Assembly (NCBI GenBank): GCA_946620335.1
Contig: CAMONF010000098.1
Coordinates: 1-8,334, forward strand
Length of the DNA: 8,334 nt
Direction of reading: 5' to 3'
From: an uncultured Clostridia bacterium
GTDB lineage: Bacteria; Bacillota; Clostridia; Lachnospirales; Lachnospiraceae
The position numbers and the translations under genes were made by a program. A model generated the notes under the pieces. That model was not told the origin of the DNA. It worked only from the letters and a program-made list of their open reading frames with translations, and made no database searches. Position 1 is the stretch's first letter; each line of letters begins with the position of its first letter. Of this stretch, positions 1 to 6,800 are shown piece by piece.

Positions 1-788
1 ACGGCGGAGCCGACCCCGGCAGCTGCAAAGGTGGACGGGTGCTGCGTGGCCCGGGCAAAGAAGATCTGCTTGCGGACCTGGCCGTCGTAGAGGGCTGCCC
101 AGGTATTCTTGAACTCTGCGTAGCGATCGTAGAATTTTTCAAATGAAACCCTTCTGAAATCCCTGTCGGCGGACATCTGGGTCACCACGAAGCGGCCGTT
201 GGACAGCTGGAAGTCGCCGTCCGGTCCTTCCACGGTCGGGAATCGAAGGTCCGCGTCCACCAGCATGGAGAATCCATTGTAGGGCGCCATGGCCATCTCA
301 CCGGCGGAGGCCAGGAGCTTCTCCATTTCCGGGCTCAGGGAGTGCTCCCGCTGGCGCATGATCTCGCGGATGGTGACCTCATAGAAGCGAAGGCTCGGCT
401 CAGCCTCATAGAAGGAAGCCAGCGTCTCCTCGCTGATGGTCAGGATTTCGGGCTCCAGGAAGGCCAGCTTCTCGGATACAGCCACCTCAAGGCTCATGAC
501 CTTCTGAAAGCGCGCCTGGCCTTCGGGATCCGCCGTATCCTGGTCCCGCTTCATGCTGGCAAAGCCTTCCACGCTGTAAAGGGTCTCGCGGCAGGCCGCG
601 TAAATGTCCAGCACCTGCTTTAAGGTGGAAGCGCTCTCGGCGGCTCTGCCCTCGAAGGCGGCCGCTTCCTCTGCCAGAGAGGCAGCCTTCGCCATATCCG
701 CTTCAAAAGATGCTTCATCGGCGTAAATATCCTCCAGGCGCCAGGTCAGGGCCTCGGGGACTTCATTTCTCTTTGGTAATCTGTCCAT
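1..788 (-). CDS. pepF: Oligoendopeptidase F, N-terminal part (cut by window edge)
   Basis: This is a cytoplasmic zinc metallopeptidase of family M3B that cleaves short peptides during peptide use and turnover. I translated it by hand from the ATG at 788-786; the frame stays open for 262 codons to the window edge. The protein opens MDRLPKRNEVPEALTWRLED, the usual PepF start (LPKR...TWxLEDIY). It continues with the helical N-terminal domain (YAACRETLYSVEGFASMKRD, then VMSLEVAVSEKLAFLEPEIL) and a later stretch, QIFFARATQHPSTFAAAG, where family members carry a similar segment. The HExxH zinc site lies in the missing C-terminal half (the family is about 600 residues), so catalysis cannot be checked. 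The start is supported by AAAGGAG at about 797-803, some 7-8 bases upstream. It lies downstream of the symporter gene with a 178-base gap holding a long hairpin and a possible promoter. A related M3 peptidase is the main alternative. Confidence 0.88.
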   Translation of the reverse strand, partial: MDRLPKRNEVPEALTWRLEDIYADEASFEADMAKAASLAEEAAAFEGRAAESASTLKQVLDIYAACRETLYSVEGFASMKRDQDTADPEGQARFQKVMSLEVAVSEKLAFLEPEILTISEETLASFYEAEPSLRFYEVTIREIMRQREHSLSPEMEKLLASAGEMAMAPYNGFSMLVDADLRFPTVEGPDGDFQLSNGRFVVTQMSADRDFRRVSFEKFYDRYAEFKNTWAALYDGQVRKQIFFARATQHPSTFAAAGVGSA

Positions 789-832
789 ACTCTCGTCTCC
801 TTTGGATCGGTTCTGATAGTTAATGCCTTCTT

Positions 833-841
833 ATCATAACA
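833..841 (-). promoter_or_regulatory. Possible extended -10 promoter for pepF
   Basis: On the minus strand this reads TGTTATGAT, an extended -10 element (TG, one base, TATGAT). It sits about 45 bases upstream of the pepF ATG and would give a leader of roughly 38 bases containing the AAAGGAG ribosome binding site. The hexamer 17 bases further upstream (TTTCCC) is a poor -35, which is tolerated with an extended -10. A T6 run (plus-strand A run at 841-846) lies directly upstream. The promoter suggests pepF can be expressed independently of the symporter. This is inference from the motif only. Confidence 0.4.
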
Positions 842-866
842 AAAAAGACGGGAAGGGGAAACTGGG

Positions 867-951
867 AATCAGGGAAGTTTGGAATTAGGGACGGTTCCTT
901 TTCCAGTTTTGCTGGAAAAGGAACCGTCCCTGATTCCAAACTTCCCTGATT
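867..951. repeat. Long hairpin repeat, copy 1 (40-base arms)
   Basis: Left arm 867-906 and right arm 912-951 are reverse complements over 40 bases, with a single G-T wobble (T886 against G932) and a 5-base loop, TTTTG. The core AGGGACGGTTCCTTTTCC (887-904, and inverted at 914-931) is identical to the core of the second hairpin at 2662-2740, while the outer arm sequence differs. The element starts 15 bases beyond the symporter stop codon, in the gap before pepF. It could act as a transcript 3' end stabiliser or a crude terminator for the symporter mRNA, but the nearest T run on the minus strand (846-841) is about 20 bases past the stem, so it is not a classic intrinsic terminator. It resembles REP/BIME-like dispersed palindromes. 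Confidence 0.9.
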
Positions 952-966
952 TCGACTTCTAATTAT

Positions 967-2517
967 TTATTCTTCGTCGTCCGCCTCAGGCAGCACATTC
1001 CTTGTGGTCGCCTCGACTTCGACGTCATAGCAGGCAAAGATCTCATCCACTCTCTTCTTCTCCATGGAGGGCGTGAGAATACTGACCACCGGAGCAATCA
1101 CCAGTCCGGCCAGCATGGCGATGGCGCCGGCCTGGATGGGATTGACCCAGGTGAAGAAAATGTTGAGTGTCGTGAAGCCAACACCGAAGGCGAAGCAGGC
1201 CCACACGGCACCGCGGGTGACCTTCTTCCAGTACAGACCATAGAGGAAGGGAGCCAGGAAGGCGCCTGCCAGAGCGCCCCAGGAGATACCCATGAGCTGG
1301 GCGATGAAGGTCGGCGGATTCATGGCAATGGCCACAGAGAGGACCAGGAAGAAGACGACCAGGACACGCAGGCAGAGCAGCTGGGTCTTGGTGGTCATAT
1401 CCTTCATGAAGGTGCCTTTCAGGAAGTCAAGCGTCAGCGTGGAGCTGGAGGTCAGGACCAGTGAGGAAAGGGTCGACATGGAGGCGCTCATGACCAGGAC
1501 GACCAGGACACCCATGAGGAGGTCCGGAAGGTTCTGGAGCAGAGTAGGCATGACCATATCGAATTTGATGGAAGAGGTCCCGTCAGCAGCTGTCACGGTG
1601 ACGGCGGAGGCATCGACAAGACGGGCAAAGCCGCCAAGGAAATAAGAACCACCCGCGACGACGATGGCGAAGGCAGTGGATACCACAGTGCCGGTCGCAA
1701 TTGCCTTCTCGGACTTGATGGCGTAGAACTTCTGGACCATCTGCGGCAGCCCCCAGGTACCCAGAGAAGTCAGAATGACGACCCAGAGAAGGCCCATGGG
1801 ATCCGGACCGAAGAAAGCTGTAAAGGCGCCGGGCTGGCCCATGGTGATGGGATTGTCGCTGGGGATGTTGGCCAGTTCGCTGACAGCCTTCATGAAGCCG
1901 CCATGACCGCTGAGGACGGAGAGGATGACCACAACGATACCGACCAGCATGATGATGCCCTGGATGAAATCATTCCAGGCAGTGGCCATGTATCCGCCGA
2001 GCAGAACGTACACGCAGGTGAGCGCCGCCATCATGAGTACGCAGTAGATGTAGGGAATACCGAAGGCCATATTGAAGAGGTTGGAAAGACCGTTATACAC
2101 GCCGGCGGTGTAGGGAACCAGGAAGATGAAAATGATGACCGAAGCCACAATCTTCAGCGTCGGGGAATCGAACCGCTTCTCAAAGAAGGCCGGCATAGTG
2201 GCCGCATTCATGGACTTTGTCATGACGCGGGTCCGTCTGCCAAGGACCACCCAGGCCAGAAGGGAGCCAATCAGGGCATTGCCGATGCCGATCCATGTGG
2301 AGGCCATGCCGTATCTCCAGCCGAACTGACCGGCGTAGCCGATGAAAATAACCGCCGAAAAATAGCTGGTGCCGTAGGCGAAGGCCGAAAGCCAGGGACC
2401 GACGCCGCGTCCGCCCAGAACGAAACCGTCAACCGTCTTGGCGGTATGCCGGGCATACCAACCCACCGCAATCATGACGGCAAAGAACACAATCAGCATC
2501 AAAATTTTTGCGACCAT
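967..2517 (-). CDS. Sodium:solute symporter (SSS family, TC 2.A.21)
   Basis: An integral inner-membrane secondary transporter of 516 residues, of usual family length and expected to have about 13 membrane helices, which imports a small organic solute with Na+. The N-terminal helix (residues 5-20) is followed by the family's unwound first core helix around SAFAYGTSYFSAVIFIG (44-60). The SSS signature region GGYMATAWNDFIQGIIMLVG spans 174-193, and VMSASMSTLSSLVLTSSSTL (342-361) corresponds to the helix that supplies Ser/Thr Na+ ligands in PutP-type proteins. The C-terminus is a charged cytoplasmic tail ending EADDEE. The ATG at 2517 is supported by GTGAGG at 2528-2533. The substrate is not determinable: proline, pantothenate, monocarboxylates and aryl acids are all carried by this family. 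Being next to iorAB, a solute tied to amino acid or aryl acid catabolism is possible but unproven. It has its own promoter and a candidate operator, and is flanked on both sides by related hairpin repeats. Confidence 0.93.
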   Translation of the reverse strand: MVAKILMLIVFFAVMIAVGWYARHTAKTVDGFVLGGRGVGPWLSAFAYGTSYFSAVIFIGYAGQFGWRYGMASTWIGIGNALIGSLLAWVVLGRRTRVMTKSMNAATMPAFFEKRFDSPTLKIVASVIIFIFLVPYTAGVYNGLSNLFNMAFGIPYIYCVLMMAALTCVYVLLGGYMATAWNDFIQGIIMLVGIVVVILSVLSGHGGFMKAVSELANIPSDNPITMGQPGAFTAFFGPDPMGLLWVVILTSLGTWGLPQMVQKFYAIKSEKAIATGTVVSTAFAIVVAGGSYFLGGFARLVDASAVTVTAADGTSSIKFDMVMPTLLQNLPDLLMGVLVVLVMSASMSTLSSLVLTSSSTLTLDFLKGTFMKDMTTKTQLLCLRVLVVFFLVLSVAIAMNPPTFIAQLMGISWGALAGAFLAPFLYGLYWKKVTRGAVWACFAFGVGFTTLNIFFTWVNPIQAGAIAMLAGLVIAPVVSILTPSMEKKRVDEIFACYDVEVEATTRNVLPEADDEE

Positions 2518-2547
2518 AAAACAAATACCTCACAAACAGAAAAATAC

Positions 2548-2565
2548 AAATTGCTCATGCAATTT
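2548..2565 (-). promoter_or_regulatory. Small hairpin in the symporter 5' leader
   Basis: AAATTGC (2548-2554) and GCAATTT (2559-2565) form a perfect 7-bp inverted repeat around a 4-base spacer. It lies inside the predicted 66-base leader of the symporter mRNA, 15 bases before the ribosome binding site. It could be an mRNA hairpin or a second protein-binding site downstream of the promoter. The stem is AT-rich and short, so it may have no role. Confidence 0.4.
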
Positions 2566-2584
2566 CAACGATTTGATTCGCCGG

Positions 2585-2605
2585 GTTAAAGTGTAACGCT
2601 TTAAC
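2585..2605. promoter_or_regulatory. 21-bp palindromic operator candidate over the symporter -10 box
   Basis: GTTAAAG (2585-2591) and CTTTAAC (2599-2605) are perfect inverted arms. The symmetry continues inward to the central A at 2595, with 9 of 10 base pairs complementary; the only mismatch is T2592 against G2598. The palindrome covers the complete -10 hexamer (2590-2595) and part of the promoter spacer, the typical position for a repressor site. Part of it (AAGCGTT on the minus strand) recalls the centre of LacI/CcpA-type sites, but the ends do not fit the cre consensus and the symmetry axis is displaced, so the regulator is not assigned. No regulator gene is visible in the window. Confidence 0.65.
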
Positions 2606-2618
2606 GCCAAAAAGTCAA
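2590..2618 (-). promoter_or_regulatory. Sigma-A promoter of the symporter gene
   Basis: On the minus strand the -35 box TTGACT (2618-2613) and the -10 box TACACT (2595-2590) are separated by exactly 17 bases. Each hexamer matches the sigma-A consensus at about five (-35) and four (-10) of six positions. The start of transcription would be near 2583, giving a leader of about 66 bases to the ATG at 2517. This makes the symporter a separate transcription unit from iorAB. Confidence 0.72.
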
Positions 2619-2661
2619 GGGCAAAATGAAAATGGGAATGGGGAAGGAAGCTTTGGGCGCA

Positions 2662-2740
2662 AAAATGGGAATGAGGGACGGTTCCTTTTCCCACTTTTCA
2701 TAGAAAAGTGGGAAAAGGAACCGTCCCTCATTCCCATTTT
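2662..2740. repeat. Long perfect hairpin repeat, copy 2 (38-base arms)
   Basis: Left arm 2662-2699 and right arm 2703-2740 are exact reverse complements over 38 bases with a 3-base loop, ATA. The 18-base core AGGGACGGTTCCTTTTCC (2674-2691, inverted at 2711-2728) is identical to that in the hairpin at 867-951. The outer end of the arm, AAAATGGGAATG, also occurs once more as a direct copy at 2629-2640. The element lies downstream of the iorB stop codon and upstream of the symporter promoter. In the minus-strand transcript the stem ends in U-rich sequence (plus-strand A run 2661-2665), so it could stop or protect the iorAB mRNA. The T bases are mostly part of the stem, which weakens a terminator reading. 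Confidence 0.93.
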
Positions 2741-2743
2741 CCT

Positions 2744-2783
2744 TAGAAAAGTAGGAAAAGGAGCCGTCCCTCATTCCCATTTT
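2744..2783. repeat. Extra half copy of the hairpin repeat, adjoining the iorB stop codon
   Basis: This 40-base stretch is a direct repeat of 2701-2740 at a 43-base offset, with two differences (G2710 to A2753 and A2720 to G2763). It therefore carries one arm of the palindrome and could pair with the left arm at 2662-2699 as an alternative to the perfect hairpin. It ends one base before the iorB stop codon (2785-2787), so the repeat array begins right at the gene's 3' end. It most likely arose by tandem duplication of one arm or as the remnant of a second complete element. Confidence 0.88.
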
Positions 2784-2784
2784 A

Positions 2785-3360
2785 TCACTCCGCCAGGGCA
2801 TACCCCGCGTCAAAAGCCTTTTTGTTGATTTCAATAGTGGCCGGCTTGACGGTCTTCTCAATGACCTTGTGCCAGTCTTCCACCGCATAGTCCATATGCC
2901 TTGCAGCCATCCCCAGGATGACTACATTGAAGCAGCGGGCGTTGCCCAGCTCAATGGCGATGGCCGTGGCGTCTGCCTTGTACACAGTGTGCTCCTTCTC
3001 GATCTCCTCGATGATGCCCTCCGGGTATTCGGCGGCGCCGATGATGACCGGCATGGGATCGATGCGGGTGTCATTTACAATGAGAACGCCGTCCTTCTTG
3101 AGGTAGTGGGCGTATCTCTTGGCCTCCAACCGCTCGAAGGCGATCAGGACGTCCGCCTGGCCCGGCTCCACGATGGGCTCGGCGACATAGTCACCGTAGC
3201 GGACGAAGGTCACTACGGAGCCGCCGCGCTGGGCCATGCCGTGGACCTCGGAAAGCTTGACGTCATAGCCGGCAGTGGTGGCGATGCCGCCCAGGATACG
3301 GCTGGCGATCAGGGTGCCCTGGCCGCCGACGCCGACGATCATAATATTCTTAGTCTCCAT
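2785..3360 (-). CDS. iorB: Indolepyruvate:ferredoxin oxidoreductase, beta subunit
   Basis: The smaller subunit of the cytoplasmic enzyme that oxidatively decarboxylates indolepyruvate and other arylpyruvates to aryl-CoA, reducing ferredoxin. The 191-residue length is normal for IorB. It corresponds to the pyruvate/ketoisovalerate oxidoreductase gamma-type domain: MIVGVGGQGTLIASRILGGI at residues 8-27 carries the GxGGQG motif, followed by VHGMAQRGGSVVTFVRYG, a family hallmark. The start is the ATG at 3360-3358, placed 7 bases after GGAGG; the stop of iorA and this ATG overlap as TGATG, sharing one base, which implies translational coupling. The frame is open upstream to 3510, but that extension lies over the iorA ferredoxin domain and reads as a shadow. 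The gene ends one base from a hairpin-repeat array. Confidence 0.95.
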   Translation of the reverse strand: METKNIMIVGVGGQGTLIASRILGGIATTAGYDVKLSEVHGMAQRGGSVVTFVRYGDYVAEPIVEPGQADVLIAFERLEAKRYAHYLKKDGVLIVNDTRIDPMPVIIGAAEYPEGIIEEIEKEHTVYKADATAIAIELGNARCFNVVILGMAARHMDYAVEDWHKVIEKTVKPATIEINKKAFDAGYALAE

Positions 3361-5099
3361 CACTCTACCTCCGTAATGGCATCGAATTTGCAAAGCTGTC
3401 TGCACAGACCGCAGCCGTTGCACATGGTGGCGTCGATCTTGATCGTGCCGTCCGCGTTCCTGGTCAGGGCCGGGCAGCCGGGCTTTAAGCAGGCGCCGCA
3501 ATGCACACACTTGTCAGGATTGGGAACGCACTTCTTCTTGCTGCGGGCCTCCGGAATGAGGGCGCAGGGCGCCTTGACGACGATGACGGACAGATGGTCT
3601 TCCTTGACCTCGCGCTTGATGGTCTTGGTGAGCTCGTCCACGTCGAAGGCGTTGACGGTGAAGACGTTCTCGATGCCGATGCCGCGGCAGAACTTCTCGA
3701 ACTCGATGGCCGGCACGGTCTCGCCCATGAGGGTCTTGCCCGTGGAGGGGTTGTCCTGATGGCCGGTCATAGCCGTGATCCGGTTGTCGAGAATGAGGAC
3801 CGTACCCGTGCTCTGGTTATAGACCATATTCATGAGGGAGTTGACGCCGGTATGCATGAAGGTGGAGTCGCCGATGACGCAGACCCAGTCATGCAGGTAT
3901 TCCGGTCCCCTGGCCTTGCCCATGCCGTGAAGGGAAGAGATGGAAGATCCCATGCACAGGCAGGACTCGATGACCGCCAGAGGCGGCACAGCGCCCAGTG
4001 TGTAGCAGCCGATATCGCCGGCCACATGGAGCTTCAGCCTCTTTAAGGTATAGAAGGTGCTCCTGTGGGGGCATCCCGGACAGAGAATGGGCGGCCTGTT
4101 GGGGATATCCGTTGCTGCGGGAGCGGCCGGAGCCTGTCCCAGAAGCTTCTCGCGGATCATGTTGGCGGAATACTCGCCGAGGCGCGTGAAGATGTTCTTG
4201 CCGTCGCAGGCGATGCCCATGGCCTTGACCTGCTCCTCGATCACCGGCATAAGCTCCTCAAAGACGATGACGCGGTCGACCTTGGAGCAGAACTCAGCGA
4301 TGAGGTCCGTGGGCAGCGGATGGACCATGCCCAGCTTCAGCGTGGAAGCGTTCGGCATAGCCTCGCGGATATAGGTGTAAGGAATACCGCTGGAAATGAA
4401 ACCAATGCTGGTGTCCCTGTACTCAGCTTTGTTGATTTCGAAGGAGGCAGCGTCCTTGGCCAGCTCAGCCATCTTGTCCTCGACGATCACATGGCGCTTG
4501 ATGGCATTGGCCGGCAGCATGACGAACTTGCCGATGTTCTTCTCGTATTTGAAATCATGGCCTTCTTCACGGTCGCACAGCTCCACAAATCCCTGGGAAT
4601 GGGCCAGACGGGTCGTGGTGCGGATGACAACGGGCTTGTCATACTTTTCGCTGATCTCATAGGCCAGCTTGGTGAAATCCTTGGCTTCCTGGGAGTCGGA
4701 AGGCTCCAGGCAGGGAATCTGAGCTGCCCGGCAGATGGCGCGGGTGTCCTGCTCGTTCTGGGAGCTGTAGAGGCCCGGATCGTCGGCCACGCAGAGGACA
4801 AATCCCCCGTTCACACCGGTGTAGGCGGCGGAATAGACCGGGTCGGCGGCTACATTAAAGCCCACCATCTTCATGCAGGCAAAGGAACGCACACCGGAGA
4901 CGGACGCGCCGAAAGCAACCTCGGCCGCCACTTTCTCATTCGGGGCCCACTCGCAGTAGAGGTCGTCCTTGTACTGGACGAGATTTTCGCTGATCTCCGT
5001 GCTGGGGGTGCCGGGATAGGCGCTGGCCACCTTGACGCCGGCTTCGTAAATGCCGCGGGCGATGGCTTCATTTCCCAGCATAAGCTTCTTGTTTCCCAC
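3360..5099 (-). CDS. iorA: Indolepyruvate:ferredoxin oxidoreductase, alpha subunit
   Basis: The catalytic subunit (579 residues, usual for the family) that binds thiamine diphosphate and Fe-S clusters and, with IorB, converts arylpyruvates plus CoA to aryl-CoA, CO2 and reduced ferredoxin. The N-terminal pyrimidine-binding domain contains ASAYPGTPSTEISENL (25-40). CPGCPHR (340-346) is conserved. The diphosphate-binding region runs GDIGCYTLGAVPP (361-373) to GDST...NSLMN (410-424). A C-terminal two-cluster ferredoxin domain has cysteines 531, 534, 537, 542 and 560, 563, 566, 570. All expected motifs are intact. The start appears to be GTG at 5099-5097, with AGAAGG at 5108-5113, 8 bases upstream; an internal ATG at codon 7 is less likely because the upstream residues GNKKLM are typical. 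In anaerobes this enzyme serves aromatic amino acid fermentation or, run in reverse, arylpyruvate synthesis. The direction here is unknown. Confidence 0.97.
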   Translation of the reverse strand: MGNKKLMLGNEAIARGIYEAGVKVASAYPGTPSTEISENLVQYKDDLYCEWAPNEKVAAEVAFGASVSGVRSFACMKMVGFNVAADPVYSAAYTGVNGGFVLCVADDPGLYSSQNEQDTRAICRAAQIPCLEPSDSQEAKDFTKLAYEISEKYDKPVVIRTTTRLAHSQGFVELCDREEGHDFKYEKNIGKFVMLPANAIKRHVIVEDKMAELAKDAASFEINKAEYRDTSIGFISSGIPYTYIREAMPNASTLKLGMVHPLPTDLIAEFCSKVDRVIVFEELMPVIEEQVKAMGIACDGKNIFTRLGEYSANMIREKLLGQAPAAPAATDIPNRPPILCPGCPHRSTFYTLKRLKLHVAGDIGCYTLGAVPPLAVIESCLCMGSSISSLHGMGKARGPEYLHDWVCVIGDSTFMHTGVNSLMNMVYNQSTGTVLILDNRITAMTGHQDNPSTGKTLMGETVPAIEFEKFCRGIGIENVFTVNAFDVDELTKTIKREVKEDHLSVIVVKAPCALIPEARSKKKCVPNPDKCVHCGACLKPGCPALTRNADGTIKIDATMCNGCGLCRQLCKFDAITEVE

Positions 5100-5133
5100 T
5101 GTTCTAACCTTCTTTCTAAAAAAATATAACTAT

Positions 5134-5149
5134 CAATGGTCGCCCATTG
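5134..5149 (-). terminator. Weak hairpin between flippase and iorA
   Basis: Four bases after the flippase stop codon the minus strand reads CAATGG, GCGA, CCATTG: a 6-bp stem closed by a GNRA-type tetraloop. A T7 run (within 5118-5125) follows about 9 bases later. This could be a leaky terminator or 3' stabiliser separating the flippase mRNA from iorAB. The distance between stem and T run is larger than in a standard intrinsic terminator, and no convincing promoter for iorA is visible, so read-through is likely. Confidence 0.3.
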
Positions 5150-5153
5150 CCGG

Positions 5154-6794
5154 TTACCTTGCGTGGAGCTTCCGGAGCACGACGAGGATCTTCGTGCCCA
5201 TGGGAAGCCGGCGGATCTCGTCGTCAGTCATGCCGGTGGACCGGGTGTAAATGACAACATAGACGAGAACGCCAATGATGATGTCGATGGCCGTCAGCGC
5301 GGCAGCTGTGACATACCGCGCCGTGATGGCCGGGATGAGCAGGGAGGGTATCCAGTAGAGAATACCTACCACAAGGCCCATGATGCCCGCCGCGATGAAG
5401 GGCTGGAGGACCAGTCTCTTTAAGTCGTGGCGGTAATCCAGATAGCGCTTAAGGCCGCGGGCATTGAGGAGCATGACTGTCAGGGCGTAGACCACGTTGG
5501 CGATCAGAATACCCATGACGCCCATGTTGAGAACGCCGACGAGCACAAAGGCCACGACGACGTCAACGCCCAGAGCGATAGCCGCATTGCGGACAGGGAT
5601 CGAAGGATGGCCCAGTCCCTGGAGAACGCCGTTGGTCACGGTGGAGAGACTGGAGAAAATGACGGATATACTGCCGATGCTGAGGATCCTGGCCGCCCCG
5701 GCTATGTCACCGCTGGGATAGAGGATCCGAATCACCGGGTAGGAAAGGACCGTCAGGCCCACGGCGGCAGGAATGGCGATGAAGGTGGACAGCTTCATGC
5801 ATTCATTTACCTGGTTGGCGGCTTCCTTCCTGCGCCCCTCCGCCAGGGCGGATGCCACGACAGGAATCAGAGCCGTGGATGTCGCGGAGGAAAGGGCGAT
5901 CGGTATGTTGAGGATCGGCCGCACCCTGTAGGAGTACAGGGAATACTGGCGGCTGATCTCAATGGGCGTGAACTTTCTCCAGAGCATGAGGTAGGTGAAA
6001 ATATTCTGGTTGATGATGCCCGAAACGTTGTAGATGAAGGTGGCAAAGATGATGGGCGTCACCATGAGGAAGATGACCTTGAAGACCTCCCGGTAGGACT
6101 CGTCCAGGGACTTCTTGTCCTTCTTGCAGTTGCGCCGGATGGTCCTGCCATTGATGACGTAGACAAAGAGCATGAAAATGATACCAGTCACCACGCCCAT
6201 GCCGGTGCCCAGCGTGCCGCCGGCCGCACCGTACTTGCCGGTCAGGTTCTCGTCACCCACATAAGCCCGGGTAAAGAGCCAGGCGGCGCCAACGGAGACC
6301 ATGGCGTTCACCACCTGCTCCACCACGCGGGATACGCCGGTGGGGAACATGGTGTTCTGGGCCTGGAAGTAACCTCTGAGGCATCCCAGGATACCGGAAA
6401 GGAGGATAGTCGGCGCCAGGACCCGGAGGGCCAGCACCGCGTCAGGCTGTCCCTTGAGGAGGAGCGGCGCGCCGAAGAAGGCAAAGACACCGCCTACGCT
6501 GCCGACCAGTAAGACGTAGTAGAGGGAGGCGCGGAAAACCTTCTGGGCATCCTTATACCGGCGCACGGCCAGCCTGTCTGCCATGACCTTGGAGATGGCC
6601 GTCGGTATGGAGTAGGAGGAAATCAGCAGGATGATGGTATACCATTCATAGGCGTACTGATAATATCCGTCGCCCGCATCCCCTATGATCAGGTGGAGCG
6701 GGCTTCGATAGACCAGTCCGATCACACTGCACAGGAGCTGGGCAGCCATGAGAAAGGCCGCCTCACGGACGACCGTCGTGTTCTTCTTTGCCAT
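5154..6794 (-). CDS. MurJ/SpoVB-like polyprenyl-linked oligosaccharide flippase
   Basis: A 546-residue polytopic membrane protein of the MOP exporter superfamily (COG2244, polysaccharide biosynthesis type). It resembles the Firmicute YtgP/MurJ and SpoVB group, which flip lipid-linked cell wall precursors across the cytoplasmic membrane. The N-terminus reads VREAAFLMAAQLLCSVIGLV, followed by SSYSIPTAISKVMADRLAVR, characteristic of this group (YtgP-like SxGxPxAxSKxVxxxxA). Mid-protein, ALSSATSTALIPVVASALAE matches the usual second-half segment, and the length fits 14 helices in two bundles. The C-terminal tail is short and basic. The start ATG at 6794 has GAGG about 12 bases upstream, within a small hairpin. 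Lipid II flippase is the likely role, but Clostridia carry several paralogues, including SpoVB for spore cortex, so which one this is remains open. It lies between ung and iorA with gaps of 45 and 54 bases. Confidence 0.88.
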   Translation of the reverse strand: MAKKNTTVVREAAFLMAAQLLCSVIGLVYRSPLHLIIGDAGDGYYQYAYEWYTIILLISSYSIPTAISKVMADRLAVRRYKDAQKVFRASLYYVLLVGSVGGVFAFFGAPLLLKGQPDAVLALRVLAPTILLSGILGCLRGYFQAQNTMFPTGVSRVVEQVVNAMVSVGAAWLFTRAYVGDENLTGKYGAAGGTLGTGMGVVTGIIFMLFVYVINGRTIRRNCKKDKKSLDESYREVFKVIFLMVTPIIFATFIYNVSGIINQNIFTYLMLWRKFTPIEISRQYSLYSYRVRPILNIPIALSSATSTALIPVVASALAEGRRKEAANQVNECMKLSTFIAIPAAVGLTVLSYPVIRILYPSGDIAGAARILSIGSISVIFSSLSTVTNGVLQGLGHPSIPVRNAAIALGVDVVVAFVLVGVLNMGVMGILIANVVYALTVMLLNARGLKRYLDYRHDLKRLVLQPFIAAGIMGLVVGILYWIPSLLIPAITARYVTAAALTAIDIIIGVLVYVVIYTRSTGMTDDEIRRLPMGTKILVVLRKLHAR

Positions 6795-6800
6795 TTACGT

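Noticed and set aside
342..623. Plus-strand open frame of 93 codons opposite pepF
   Set aside because: pepF on the minus strand explains this stretch; the plus-strand product has no recognisable features.
867..951. Standard intrinsic terminator for the symporter
   Set aside because: The stem is far longer than usual, and the nearest T run on the transcribed strand is about 20 bases past it. It is better described as a repeat element, though it may still affect mRNA 3' ends.
1903..2589. Plus-strand open frame opposite the symporter start
   Set aside because: It is a hydrophilic His/Asp-rich translation typical of the complement of membrane-protein codons, and it runs into the symporter promoter region.
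2601..2888. Minus-strand open frame of 95 codons across the hairpin array
   Set aside because: Its repetitive peptide is simply the translated hairpin repeats joined to an out-of-frame part of iorB, so it is not a credible gene.
3361..3510. N-terminal extension of iorB by 50 codons
   Set aside because: The extra residues are out-of-frame translation of the iorA ferredoxin domain. The ATG at 3360 has a good GGAGG and gives the normal family length.
2869..3759. Plus-strand open frame opposite iorB and the end of iorA
   Set aside because: Complement of two well-recognised subunits; it spans their overlap and has no recognisable domain.
4065..5129. Long plus-strand open frame (354 codons) opposite iorA
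   Set aside because: It is the antisense shadow of an intact iorA. No domain or plausible membrane segment is seen, and codon use mirrors the other strand.
5427..6512. Long plus-strand open frame (361 codons) opposite the flippase gene
   Set aside because: It lies antisense to a clearly recognisable membrane protein. Its translation is rich in His, Asp, Glu and Gly with no recognisable domain, as expected for the complement of GC-rich coding sequence.
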